Of a stretch of 47,654 nt of DNA, positions 1 through 7,261 are shown one piece after another (within the stretch, counting starts at the first letter, position 1; each line of letters begins with the position of its first letter). The position numbers and the translations under genes are program-made. The notes beneath the pieces are model-generated. The model ran no database searches and was not told where the DNA came from. It saw only the letters and a program-made list of their open reading frames with translations. Origin of the DNA: Chitinophagales bacterium (GTDB lineage: Bacteria; Bacteroidota; Bacteroidia; Chitinophagales; JADIYW01); the NCBI GenBank assembly GCA_019694955.1, contig JAIBAX010000033.1, positions 1 to 47,654 of the forward strand, read 5' to 3'.

Positions 1-9
1 AAAATTCAA

Positions 10-43
10 GTCCATGTTTTCGTGTCTACACGCAAACATGGAC
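10..43 (-). terminator. Hairpin, probable terminator of selO-msrB
   Basis: Bases 10-19 pair perfectly with 34-43 (ten base pairs). One mismatch follows, then an inner stem CGTG/CACG around the loop TCTA. Read on the minus strand, the hairpin lies 39 nt beyond the msrB stop and is followed by TTGAATTTT, which fits an intrinsic terminator. The inner core CGTGTCTACACG recurs almost exactly in the hairpin at 20973-20994, so this may also be a dispersed repeat. The window starts here, so the flank is not fully visible. Confidence 0.55.
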
Positions 44-81
44 TTCAACCTCTTATTAGCACCGTTATACAACATTCAAGA

Positions 82-525
82 TCACCCTACTTTCTTCAAG
101 CAGATTGCATTCATGCAGTACCGAAGCCCATGTGGCGGTGGGCCATCAGGAAACACATGCCCCAAATGAGCGCCACAAGTATTGCATAACGCCTCAATGC
201 GCACCATTCCGTAGGAAGTATCTTTGTGGTACGCCACAGCATTTTCCTGAATGGGTTGTGTGAAAGATGGCCAACCTGTTCCGGAGTCAAATTTCGTTGA
301 GGCGTCAAATAACAACGTACCACAACAAACACATGCATAAATCCCCGGTTCAAATAATGAACACATATCAGAACTATGCGGCCGTTCCGTTCCTTTTAGT
401 CGTGTGACTTCAAACTGATCCTTTGTCAGTATTTGTTGCCATTCTTCATCACTTTTTTCCACCCTGCTTTCCGGCTTCGGATTCCCATGCAAGGCAAAGC
501 GCAAGATATCATTCCATTTCAACAT
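82..525 (-). CDS. msrB: Peptide-methionine (R)-S-oxide reductase MsrB
   Basis: Reduces the R epimer of methionine sulfoxide in oxidised proteins, using thioredoxin-type electron donors. The 147-residue protein has the family landmarks: zinc-site pairs C65/C68 and C114/C117, the GTGWPSF motif near residue 82, and the catalytic cysteine C137 in RYCMN. No signal peptide is visible, so it probably acts in the cytoplasm. I chose the ATG at 525. The open frame extends to 597, but that would run into the end of selO, and the MsrB-like sequence begins only after 525. The start lies 23 nt after the selO stop, so the two genes are probably cotranscribed; both act in redox stress. Family assignment is secure. 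Confidence 0.95.
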   Translation of the reverse strand: MLKWNDILRFALHGNPKPESRVEKSDEEWQQILTKDQFEVTRLKGTERPHSSDMCSLFEPGIYACVCCGTLLFDASTKFDSGTGWPSFTQPIQENAVAYHKDTSYGMVRIEALCNTCGAHLGHVFPDGPPPHGLRYCMNAICLKKVG

Positions 526-548
526 AAACTTTATTTTTGTTGTTATGC

Positions 549-2123
549 TCAAGAACTGCAAGACAGCATCGAGCAACCTATTTTCTCTTTTGCCCAATCA
601 GGTCGTTTAACACTCCATTTCTCCTTACCAGGTTGCTCTTCATATGGTTGCTGTAATAAGGTAAATAGCTCTTCCAATACCGAATAATCTCCTTCCTCGA
701 CAGCATCAATAGCCAACTGAGCCATGTAGTTTCTCAAAACAAATTTTGGATTAACACGATTCATTTGAAGTTTCCTGTGTGCATCCTCTGCCGATTCATG
801 CGATAACCTCCCAAGATAGTTGGCAAACCATCGTTCCCAAGCTAATTTTATCTCACCCACCACCTGCTCAGGATGATAAAATGCCTGCTGGAAGTCCTCA
901 AGAATTTGTTGCGGATATTGATCTTTTTTTATGGACGATAACATCCGAAAAAACAATGTCATATCCACCTCTGCCAACGACATCGTTTTATTAAGAAGGT
1001 CTATGAGCCAAGCATCGTCCTCATGTTTCACCTCGAGTCCCAATTTGGCACGGTACATATTTGTAAAACGTTCTTCAAACGCCTTTTCAAAATCTGCAAG
1101 CATCTCTTCAAACGGGGCAGCGTCTTCAACCAACGGATAAAGTGCATTGGCCAGTTGCAATATATTCCAATAAGCAATATCCGGTTGATTTCCAAACCTA
1201 TATCTTCTTTGCTCCTTGTCAGTAGTATTGGGTGTCCAGTCCGGATCATAATTATCCATCCAACCATATGGACCATAGTCTATGGTAAGTCCATGTATTG
1301 ACATATTGTCTGTATTCATTACGCCATGTACAAACCCTACTCGTTGCCAATGGATAATCATATCAAGCGTGCTTTCTGCGACGATTTTAAAAAGTTGGAC
1401 ATATTTTTCTTTGCCAGTAACGACAATGGATGGAAAGAAGTACTTAATAGTATAATCTGCCAACATTTGAAGGCCGTCCATATCTTTTCTGGCAGCAAAA
1501 ATCTGAAAATTGCCGAAACGTATAAACGATGGAGCAACTCTGCAAACTACGGCACCTTTCTCATAGGCAGGATGACCATCATAAAGCATATCTCTCAGCA
1601 CCTCGTCACCTGTTAGCATTAGCGACAAAGAACGTGTTGTTGGCACGCCGAGGGCATGCATAGCCTCACTACATAAATGTTCGCGAATGGAAGAACGCAG
1701 CACCGCCAATCCATCACCACTGCGAGAATATGGTGTTCTTCCGGCTCCTTTTAATTGCAATGTCCAACGACGTTGATTATGCACCACTTCAAAAAGATTA
1801 ATGGCCCTACCATCACCCAACTGTCCTGCCCAATGGCCAAATTGATGTCCGCCATAGCACATGGCATATGGGCGAGTGTTCGCCATTACCGTTGCACCTG
1901 AAAAAATTTCTAAAAACGCTTGAGAACATAAGTACTCCTCGGACAAACCGATTTCGGCAGCAACATTGGAAGCGGCATGTACTAAAACTGGACGAGTAGG
2001 GATACGAGGAATTACATAAGAATAATGGGCATTAACAACTTGCCGGGGAATGTTGTTTTCTACAATATCTCCCTTTAATTCTGTCGAGAAATTATGCCGA
2101 ATATCTGGTTCCATGATGTTCAT
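549..2123 (-). CDS. selO: SelO family protein adenylyltransferase (YdiU)
   Basis: A pseudokinase-fold enzyme that moves AMP from ATP onto hydroxyl side chains of other proteins; in E. coli and yeast it tunes proteins involved in redox balance. The 524 residues match the usual length. Visible family segments include YGGHQFGHWAGQLGDGRA near residue 90, LKGAGRTPYSRSGDG near 125, and the LRSSIREHL and VMNTDNMSI stretches. The C-terminus ends in LSCSS with a second cysteine upstream, the bacterial counterpart of the redox-active selenocysteine tail of eukaryotic SelO. It heads a probable two-gene operon with msrB. A second possible ATG lies only three codons downstream, so the start is nearly fixed. 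Confidence 0.93.
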   Translation of the reverse strand: MNIMEPDIRHNFSTELKGDIVENNIPRQVVNAHYSYVIPRIPTRPVLVHAASNVAAEIGLSEEYLCSQAFLEIFSGATVMANTRPYAMCYGGHQFGHWAGQLGDGRAINLFEVVHNQRRWTLQLKGAGRTPYSRSGDGLAVLRSSIREHLCSEAMHALGVPTTRSLSLMLTGDEVLRDMLYDGHPAYEKGAVVCRVAPSFIRFGNFQIFAARKDMDGLQMLADYTIKYFFPSIVVTGKEKYVQLFKIVAESTLDMIIHWQRVGFVHGVMNTDNMSIHGLTIDYGPYGWMDNYDPDWTPNTTDKEQRRYRFGNQPDIAYWNILQLANALYPLVEDAAPFEEMLADFEKAFEERFTNMYRAKLGLEVKHEDDAWLIDLLNKTMSLAEVDMTLFFRMLSSIKKDQYPQQILEDFQQAFYHPEQVVGEIKLAWERWFANYLGRLSHESAEDAHRKLQMNRVNPKFVLRNYMAQLAIDAVEEGDYSVLEELFTLLQQPYEEQPGKEKWSVKRPDWAKEKIGCSMLSCSS

Positions 2124-2350
2124 AAAGATACAATGTATAACAAGGAAATTAATGTAGGGTTTAAAAGTGCTTCTAATGTACGTGTTTTTTTATATTTTTA
2201 ATAGAATGCCATTGAGTTAATGGAATCATGAATAAGAAAGAATGTAGTCAAAGTAAATTTAATTGTGGTTAAAAAATGTATGTTCACCATTTTTCTTTCA
2301 CAGAATAGTTGCTTAACTTTAATATATTAAATAAAAAGCAAAACTGATAT

Positions 2351-2764
2351 ATGAGTCCACAAGTTCGGAATATTTTAGCCCTTGTAGCTGGTTTGCTCAT
2401 TGGCGTAATGATAAATATGGGGATTGTAATATTGGGCAGTTCTATTATACCGCCACCTGAAGGCGCCAATGTTACCACCACAGAAGGCTTGCAGGCATCC
2501 ATGCATTTTTTTAAACCTATAAACTTCTTAGCACCCTTTTTAGCCCACGCCATAGGTACATTAGCAGGTGCTTTTATTACTGCTCGGATTTCTACAGATA
2601 GGAAAATCGTTTATGCATTAGCTATTGGGGTATTCTTTTTGGCTGGTGGCGCTTCCATGGTTTTTCAACTTCCGGCTCCCTTATGGTTCGAATCCATCGA
2701 TTTGATTTTAGCTTATCTTCCAATGGCATATATCGGAGGGAAATTAGGTATGATTAAAAAATAA
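2351..2764 (+). CDS. Small multi-pass membrane protein, function unknown
   Basis: A 137-residue, very hydrophobic protein with about four membrane segments (roughly residues 7-30, 55-77, 85-105 and 112-131) and a proline-rich loop (IIPPPEG) after the first. No cysteines, charged pairs or nucleotide motifs suggest a catalytic role. It stands alone between selO and the hxlR region, with a weak promoter-like TAACTTTA at 2314-2321. It looks like a conserved Bacteroidota membrane protein of unknown role; I cannot assign it to a named family. Confidence 0.7.
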   Translation: MSPQVRNILALVAGLLIGVMINMGIVILGSSIIPPPEGANVTTTEGLQASMHFFKPINFLAPFLAHAIGTLAGAFITARISTDRKIVYALAIGVFFLAGGASMVFQLPAPLWFESIDLILAYLPMAYIGGKLGMIKK

Positions 2765-2850
2765 TCTACTCTTATTTATATAACTTGGCTCAAACTCAGA
2801 TTACTCGTTAGAAAATAAAAGGCTTTTGAACAGAAATTACACCAGAATGG

Positions 2851-3201
2851 CTAATCTTTGCGAACCAGTTCTTTTCTAAAATAAAGACCCCATTTTAGTA
2901 ATTCTTCCAATAGGCTGTTCATAGATTTGCCGAGTTCTGTTAAAGAATATTCTACCGTTATAGGCATACTGTCATAAAGTGTACGGGTAATAATCTTATT
3001 CATCTCCAGAAATTTCAATTCCTGAGAGAGCATCTTAGGAGAAATATCCGTGATATCCCGTTGTATCTCTCCAAATCGCTTATTCCCATGCATAAGCGAA
3101 ATAATAATCGGAATACGCCATTTCCCTTGGATAATATCTAAGGCATCTCTTGAAGCCATTAGTCTAAACTGGCAAACTTCATCTTTTCTCTTTGCTTCCA
3201 T
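2851..3201 (-). CDS. HxlR-family winged-helix transcriptional regulator
   Basis: A 116-residue MarR/DUF24-type repressor. The family signature IIQGKWRIPIIISLMHG is at about residues 22-38, followed by recognition-helix and wing segments (RFGEIQRDI, ISPKMLSQELKFLE) and the usual VEYSLTELG ending. A cysteine sits at residue 10, where HxlR proteins such as YodB and CatR of Bacillus carry their redox-sensing cysteine. I chose the ATG at 3201; the frame also opens at a TTG at 3210. It is transcribed divergently from an FMN reductase and a DoxX gene, and the gap between them holds paired TTAC/GTAA half-sites. By analogy with YodB and CatR it probably represses the divergent operon and responds to quinones or other electrophiles; this is inference. 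Confidence 0.92.
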   Translation of the reverse strand: MEAKRKDEVCQFRLMASRDALDIIQGKWRIPIIISLMHGNKRFGEIQRDITDISPKMLSQELKFLEMNKIITRTLYDSMPITVEYSLTELGKSMNSLLEELLKWGLYFRKELVRKD

Positions 3202-3211
3202 ATAAAACAAC

Positions 3212-3243
3212 TTACTTTCAGGTAACTACTTACCAAAAGGTAA
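3212..3243. promoter_or_regulatory. Candidate HxlR operator: two tandem TTAC-N6-GTAA sites
   Basis: TTAC-N6-GTAA occurs at 3212-3225 and again, with the same spacing, at 3230-3243, 18 bp centre to centre. The pair starts 10 nt upstream of the hxlR ATG and lies before the divergent FMN-reductase promoter, where an autoregulating HxlR dimer pair would be expected to bind. Confidence 0.5.
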
Positions 3244-3271
3244 TTGATATAATTTAGAAAGTAAAAATATG

Positions 3272-3279
3272 TATTTTTG
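3272..3279 (+). promoter_or_regulatory. Bacteroidota -7 box (TAnnTTTG) of the FMN reductase operon
   Basis: TATTTTTG is a perfect match to the Bacteroidota -7 consensus, 48 nt before the ATG at 3328. A TTG at 3244-3246 could be the -33 element, but its 25-bp spacer is long, so activity may depend on the regulator. Confidence 0.45.
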
Positions 3280-3327
3280 CCTAGAATATCAAATGCAACT
3301 AATAATTTATTTAATAAAATATAAGAT

Positions 3328-3849
3328 ATGAATACACTTATCATCGGTGGCAGCAACAGCAAACAATCTATCAACAGGAAATTCGCCCTTTATGCAGGGT
3401 CGCTTTTCAGTAACAGTACTTCAGAGGTATATGACCTTAGTCAAGTGAGCATTCCATTATTTAGCGTGGATCTGGAGGCAGCATTGGGTATTCCGGAAGA
3501 GGTTCTTCTTTTTGCAGAGAAAATTGATAACACCGACTTCATTGTATTATCATTGGCAGAGAACAATGGTTCTTTCAATGCAGGGTTTAAAAACTTGATA
3601 GACTGGACATCACGCATTAAAAATAGGAAACTCTTTGGCGAGAAATCGATGCTATTAATGGCTACCTCTCCCGGTGCGCGAGGTGGTGCTTCAGTATTAG
3701 AAACAGCAAAAAACATATTCCCATTTATGGGTGCTAATATAAAAGGAACATTTTCCTTACCAAGTTTTTATCAGAACTTCAGCGATGAAGACGGCATCAC
3801 GGATGCAACATTAAAGCAAGCATTGCAAAAAATTATTGATAATATTTAA
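3328..3849 (+). CDS. NADPH-dependent FMN reductase family flavoprotein
   Basis: A 173-residue flavodoxin-fold protein of the NAD(P)H-dependent FMN reductase, azoreductase and chromate/quinone reductase group. It opens with a beta strand and phosphate-binding loop (LIIGGSNSKQSINRKFA). The middle carries the FMN-loop segment LSLAENNGSFNAGFKNLIDWTSR, close to the PEYNxSxPxxLKNxIDW motif of the family. The second conserved loop, MATSPGARGG, is near residue 112. It is divergent from the hxlR gene and 9 nt upstream of a DoxX gene. By analogy with HxlR-controlled azoreductases it probably reduces quinones or similar electrophiles; the substrate cannot be read from the sequence. Confidence 0.9.
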   Translation: MNTLIIGGSNSKQSINRKFALYAGSLFSNSTSEVYDLSQVSIPLFSVDLEAALGIPEEVLLFAEKIDNTDFIVLSLAENNGSFNAGFKNLIDWTSRIKNRKLFGEKSMLLMATSPGARGGASVLETAKNIFPFMGANIKGTFSLPSFYQNFSDEDGITDATLKQALQKIIDNI

Positions 3850-3858
3850 AATCATTGT

Positions 3859-4233
3859 ATGTCAGAGAAAACGACAAAAATTATTCATTGGATACTAACA
3901 GGTTTGGTCGCCTTCGTATTTTTAGGAAGTGCATATGGGAAACTCGCTGCTGATGCCACTGCTTTAGAAATGGCAAAGGGTTTCGGGTTGGACGCTACTA
4001 CATTTAAAATGTTAGGCATAGTGGAAATACTGAGTGTACTTCTATTCATTATTCCCAGAACGGGCATTTTAGGGACATTATTATTGGTAGCTTATATGGG
4101 TGGCGCAATAGCTACACACCTTGAGCACCAACAATCACCGATAGCACCAATGGCTATAGCAGCTTTCGTTTGGGTGGTGGCGGTCATTCGCTTCCCTGAA
4201 CTACGCGGAAGGCTGTTTGGGAAAACACTATAA
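3859..4233 (+). CDS. DoxX-like membrane protein
   Basis: A 124-residue protein with four membrane helices (about residues 8-28, 50-68, 72-90 and 93-115). It has the DoxX/DoxX-like family pattern: an SAYGKLAADATALEMAKGFG stretch after helix 1 and an LGIVEILSVLLFIIPRTG segment. It follows the FMN reductase by 9 nt and is almost certainly cotranscribed with it. CatD, a DoxX relative, is likewise controlled by an HxlR repressor in Bacillus and takes part in catechol/quinone detoxification. The biochemical role of the family is still uncertain. Confidence 0.85.
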   Translation: MSEKTTKIIHWILTGLVAFVFLGSAYGKLAADATALEMAKGFGLDATTFKMLGIVEILSVLLFIIPRTGILGTLLLVAYMGGAIATHLEHQQSPIAPMAIAAFVWVVAVIRFPELRGRLFGKTL

Positions 4234-4258
4234 GAAACAAATCACTTCCACCAAGGGC

Positions 4259-4286
4259 AACTCCATCTTTAGGGGATGGAGTTTTT
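4259..4286 (+). terminator. Rho-independent terminator after the FMN reductase-doxX operon
   Basis: AACTCCATC (4259-4267) pairs with GATGGAGTT (4275-4283) across a 7-nt loop, followed by TTT. It lies 25 nt after the doxX stop. Because the T run ends in the first in-frame ATG (4287), that ATG is an unlikely start for the downstream pirin gene. Confidence 0.75.
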
Positions 4287-4319
4287 ATGCCCATTAATAA
4301 CAACTTAAATCTATCTACT

Positions 4320-5054
4320 ATGATACAGATGGTTAAAAAATCAGAGCAGTACAACGCTAATATTTTCAATGGAAACTTCGTGGTGAATAAGCCAGTTGCA
4401 AATGTTAACAAGACTTCTGTTCAACCCTACTCCAATTTGTTCTACTGGAGTCATGGATATACATTACAAAACATTGAATTTGGCCTACATCCCCATGAAG
4501 GATTTGAGATAATGACTTTTATATTAGAAGGCAATATCTCCCACTATGATACCGCAACAAAGGTATGGACACCGCTTTATACGGGCGATTTTCAGATTAT
4601 TCAATCCAATAGTGGCATCCAACATCAGGAACGTATAGAGAAAGGTTCGAGGGCATTTCAGATATGGTTTGACCCAAACTTTTATCAAGCCATCCAGAAG
4701 AAACCTACTTACAGCGACTACAGAAGTCAGGATTTTCTTCCAAAATTGGAACATGGATTAAATACCATTACTTATATTGGAGAAGGCAGTATTGCTAAAT
4801 CCATCACACCGGGATTGTCTATAAAAAAGCTATTGCTGGAAACAAAAACTAAAACATCTATTACATTAAAGGAAAATAGTAGTTATACTTTTTATATACT
4901 GAGTGGAGAAGGAAAGATTGGACACTTATTGGTAGAAAAAGATGACGCTATTCGCATCAACGATTCAAGTGTACTTGAAATCGACTTTCAAGGAGAACTT
5001 TTCTGTATACAAACACCTGCAAAACCTGATTATAAGCCCATTTGGTTAGCTTAA
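4320..5054 (+). CDS. Pirin family protein (cupin, possible quercetinase)
   Basis: A bicupin protein of 244 residues. All four metal ligands of pirins are present: H57 and H59 in HPHEGFE, H102 and E104 in GIQHQE. Bacterial pirins bind iron, zinc or nickel, and some cleave quercetin. I chose the ATG at 4320 because the upstream ATG at 4287 lies inside the terminator T run; 4329 is another option. The gene follows the HxlR-linked reductase/DoxX operon in the same direction. That association is common in electrophile-stress clusters, but the terminator means it may have its own promoter. Confidence 0.9.
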   Translation: MIQMVKKSEQYNANIFNGNFVVNKPVANVNKTSVQPYSNLFYWSHGYTLQNIEFGLHPHEGFEIMTFILEGNISHYDTATKVWTPLYTGDFQIIQSNSGIQHQERIEKGSRAFQIWFDPNFYQAIQKKPTYSDYRSQDFLPKLEHGLNTITYIGEGSIAKSITPGLSIKKLLLETKTKTSITLKENSSYTFYILSGEGKIGHLLVEKDDAIRINDSSVLEIDFQGELFCIQTPAKPDYKPIWLA

Positions 5055-5109
5055 ACCCCAATTTTACACATTGCCCAAAGTGAGGAAGAATTCATTCCAA
5101 AACAATTGT

Positions 5110-6243
5110 TCATCGCCTCATTTTCGCCATGTAAAAACCGTCACCACCTTTTTCATTCAATCCGACTCTTTTTTCTTCTAATAGTTGATATTCAGGATGT
5201 TGGTATAAAAAGGTTTGTATCTGCTTTTCTCCTTCACTGGGAAAAATACTACAGGTGGCATATATCAAATATCCATCAGGTTTTACCAATGCGCAAAACT
5301 GATTTAAAATAGTTTGCTGGAGGTCAATTTGCTGATTCAGTTCGGCTTCTGTTAGTTTCCACTTCAATCCAGGATTTCTCCTCAATGTGCCGGATGCCGA
5401 ACAAGGAACATCGAGCAGAACGATGTCGTATTGCTTTTGTTCGGAGAACAATTCTTCTTGCGTTTTAAAAACGAGGTGGCTCACACCCGCCCTTTCTGCA
5501 CGTTGCTGAAGAAGTTTTAGTCGGGTGAAATGATAGTCAGATACAGTGATTTTAGCGGTATTTCCACTCATTGATGCTAGCTGCAATGTTTTACCACCGG
5601 CACCGGCACAGGCATCTAATATGGTTTTTTGTTGGGTGTTGCCAATAAAATGTCCCACTTCTTGTGAGGAGATATCCTGAAACTCAAACCACCCATATTT
5701 AAAATAATTACTGCTTTGCAGGTTATTCTTGCTCAATATCTCAAAAGCATCTTCATTATCCATTACTTCCTTATACATGACGCCTTCTTTGTTGAGCATT
5801 TCCAACATTTTTTTTCGGGAAGTGACCCATCTATTGAGTCGGATATAAGTACTCGCCTTCTGATTCAATGCTTTCATCACCACTGGCCAATCACCACCTA
5901 GTTCAGAGAGACCACGCTGTTGCCACCACTGCGGGAAAGATTCTTCTATGACATCGGTTAATTCAAATACATCATTCTTGTGTTCTATATAGAATAGCAC
6001 CATTTTTTCAATACTTGATGCGTTTAACGTAGTGTCTTCTAATTGGTTCAAAAACAGGAACTTACGCCAGTAACGTACTAGTTCATATACGGTTTCCGCT
6101 ACCCATGCCCTATCTCTTGAGCCAAATTTCTTATTTTCTTTAAGCAATCTCGGCACGACCTTGTCGGCATAACCATCTTCTAAGAAAATCTCTTCAAGCG
6201 CCTTACAAGCTACTTTTATAAGTGGTGTATGTACTTGATTCAT
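5110..6243 (-). CDS. RsmB/NOP family 16S rRNA (cytosine-C5) methyltransferase
   Basis: A 377-residue SAM-dependent RNA m5C methyltransferase. The N-terminal ~130 residues are a NusB-like RNA-binding segment. The Rossmann domain carries the SAM loop LDACAGAGGKTLQLA near residue 210 and VLLDVPCSASGTLRRNP with C281. The catalytic nucleophile C331 lies in YATCSIFPSEGE. The two-cysteine arrangement is diagnostic of the RsmB/RsmF family. The start is 3 nt after the stop of the anti-sigma gene, so it is the third gene of the sigma operon. RsmB (C967) is the most likely role given the NusB-like N-terminus, but related rRNA targets cannot be excluded. Confidence 0.9.
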   Translation of the reverse strand: MNQVHTPLIKVACKALEEIFLEDGYADKVVPRLLKENKKFGSRDRAWVAETVYELVRYWRKFLFLNQLEDTTLNASSIEKMVLFYIEHKNDVFELTDVIEESFPQWWQQRGLSELGGDWPVVMKALNQKASTYIRLNRWVTSRKKMLEMLNKEGVMYKEVMDNEDAFEILSKNNLQSSNYFKYGWFEFQDISSQEVGHFIGNTQQKTILDACAGAGGKTLQLASMSGNTAKITVSDYHFTRLKLLQQRAERAGVSHLVFKTQEELFSEQKQYDIVLLDVPCSASGTLRRNPGLKWKLTEAELNQQIDLQQTILNQFCALVKPDGYLIYATCSIFPSEGEKQIQTFLYQHPEYQLLEEKRVGLNEKGGDGFYMAKMRR

Positions 6244-6246
6244 CTA

Positions 6247-6525
6247 TCAGGAATTTTCTTCAATTATACGATTGAGTTTTTCCTTTTCCTCAGCTGTAAG
6301 TCCTGTGTGCAGTGGTTCATGCTGCTGCTGCTTTATCCATGAATTGATCAAGTGGCTTTGTTGTCTGAATCGGCGGCAAGCATTACAAAATAACAAGTGG
6401 ATTTTCATTTGGAGACGTTCTTTCCTATCTAAAGCATGTTCTTCATCCTTCACAATTAAGAAAGTAGCCTGCTCGCAGTGCTGAAATACTGCTTTTATTT
6501 TTCTAACGACACTTATACCTATCAA
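6247..6525 (-). CDS. Soluble zinc-finger anti-sigma factor
   Basis: A 92-residue protein with the ZAS signature H43-x3-C47-x2-C50 and an upstream C17 as probable fourth zinc ligand. There is no membrane helix, so it should act in the cytoplasm, as RsrA-type anti-sigma factors do. The start is a TTG whose last base begins the overlap with the sigma-factor stop (a 4-nt TTGA overlap); no ATG is available before the zinc motif. The coupling to the ECF sigma gene makes a sigma/anti-sigma pair very likely. A role as a redox sensor through the zinc-cysteine cluster is inferred from the family, not shown here. Confidence 0.8.
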   Translation of the reverse strand: MIGISVVRKIKAVFQHCEQATFLIVKDEEHALDRKERLQMKIHLLFCNACRRFRQQSHLINSWIKQQQHEPLHTGLTAEEKEKLNRIIEENS

Positions 6526-7100
6526 TTAAACCATTTTTTTTCCAGACAATCTCTTAATTGCAGTTTTGCCCGATGCATAATGACCCAATAGTTAGATGAT
6601 GAAAGCGCCAATTCCTTACAAATATCTTCTGAAGTACATTCATCTAAAAACTTCATTGTGACAACATGTTGGGCATTTCTACTTAGCTTTTCTAGGCATT
6701 GATTGAATATTTTAGAGAATTCATTCCTTTGAAATGGATCTTCATGGCTGGAAGGCCATTCTTTTGGAGACTCTTTTCCCCAATGTCCGGTTTCTTCTTC
6801 AAAGAAATATGGATTATTTACTTTATCGAAGTTATAATCGTCGTTAGCGGTTAAAGTTTGTTTCTTTTTTCGGTAAACATCGTATATTTTATTTTTGAGG
6901 ATAGATGTCAGCCAAGTACGCTCGTTACTATTGCCTTTGAAACTGTCTTTAGCTTGGATGGCTGCCAATAGGGTTTCTTGAACCATATCTTTACAAAGAT
7001 CAGGGTCGCTGAGGTGGCGAAGGGCAAAGTGATACAGATAATCTCCATAAAGGTGTACCCAATTTTCGGGATGCAAGATCTTGTTTTCAAGGCTACTCAT
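6522..7100 (-). CDS. ECF-type RNA polymerase sigma factor
   Basis: A 192-residue sigma-70 family protein. Region 2 covers residues ~15-85, with DPDLCKDMVQETLLAAIQ and the promoter-melting segment NERTWLTSILKNKIYDVYRKKK. Region 4 is near residues 125-180, with LSRNAQHVVTMKFLDECTSEDICKELALSSSNYWVIMHRAK forming the helix-turn-helix. Regions 1 and 3 are absent, as in extracytoplasmic-function sigmas. It overlaps the anti-sigma gene by 4 nt and is followed by an rRNA methyltransferase. A perfect TAnnTTTG box lies 4 nt upstream of the ATG. Confidence 0.93.
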   Translation of the reverse strand: MSSLENKILHPENWVHLYGDYLYHFALRHLSDPDLCKDMVQETLLAAIQAKDSFKGNSNERTWLTSILKNKIYDVYRKKKQTLTANDDYNFDKVNNPYFFEEETGHWGKESPKEWPSSHEDPFQRNEFSKIFNQCLEKLSRNAQHVVTMKFLDECTSEDICKELALSSSNYWVIMHRAKLQLRDCLEKKWFN

Positions 7101-7104
7101 AAGG

Positions 7105-7112
7105 CAAAGTTA
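7105..7112 (-). promoter_or_regulatory. -7 box of the sigma operon, 4 nt from the ATG
   Basis: On the minus strand the sequence is TAACTTTG, matching TAnnTTTG exactly, and only 4 nt separate it from the sigma ATG. Transcription would start at or next to the start codon, implying a leaderless or nearly leaderless mRNA. No good -33 element is visible. Confidence 0.4.
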
Positions 7113-7261
7113 GCAAAAGATAGGGCTAAAAAAAGTTAAAAATAAGAGGCACAGGGTTCAATAATTTGTCTATTGCAAATGGGATATTACATTTGAAAAA
7201 AAATCCGAACCCTTCGATTCGGAAGTTTTATTAGAATATATGTAATTAAAAAAACTTCTAT

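Noticed and set aside
4287..4319. Earlier ATG for the pirin gene
   Set aside because: It sits in the T run of a terminator hairpin; the pirin sequence proper begins after 4320.
7204..7223. Hairpin TCCGAA/TTCGGA before the BchE-like gene as a terminator or riboswitch
   Set aside because: Only six base pairs between two divergent genes, with no conserved aptamer features visible.
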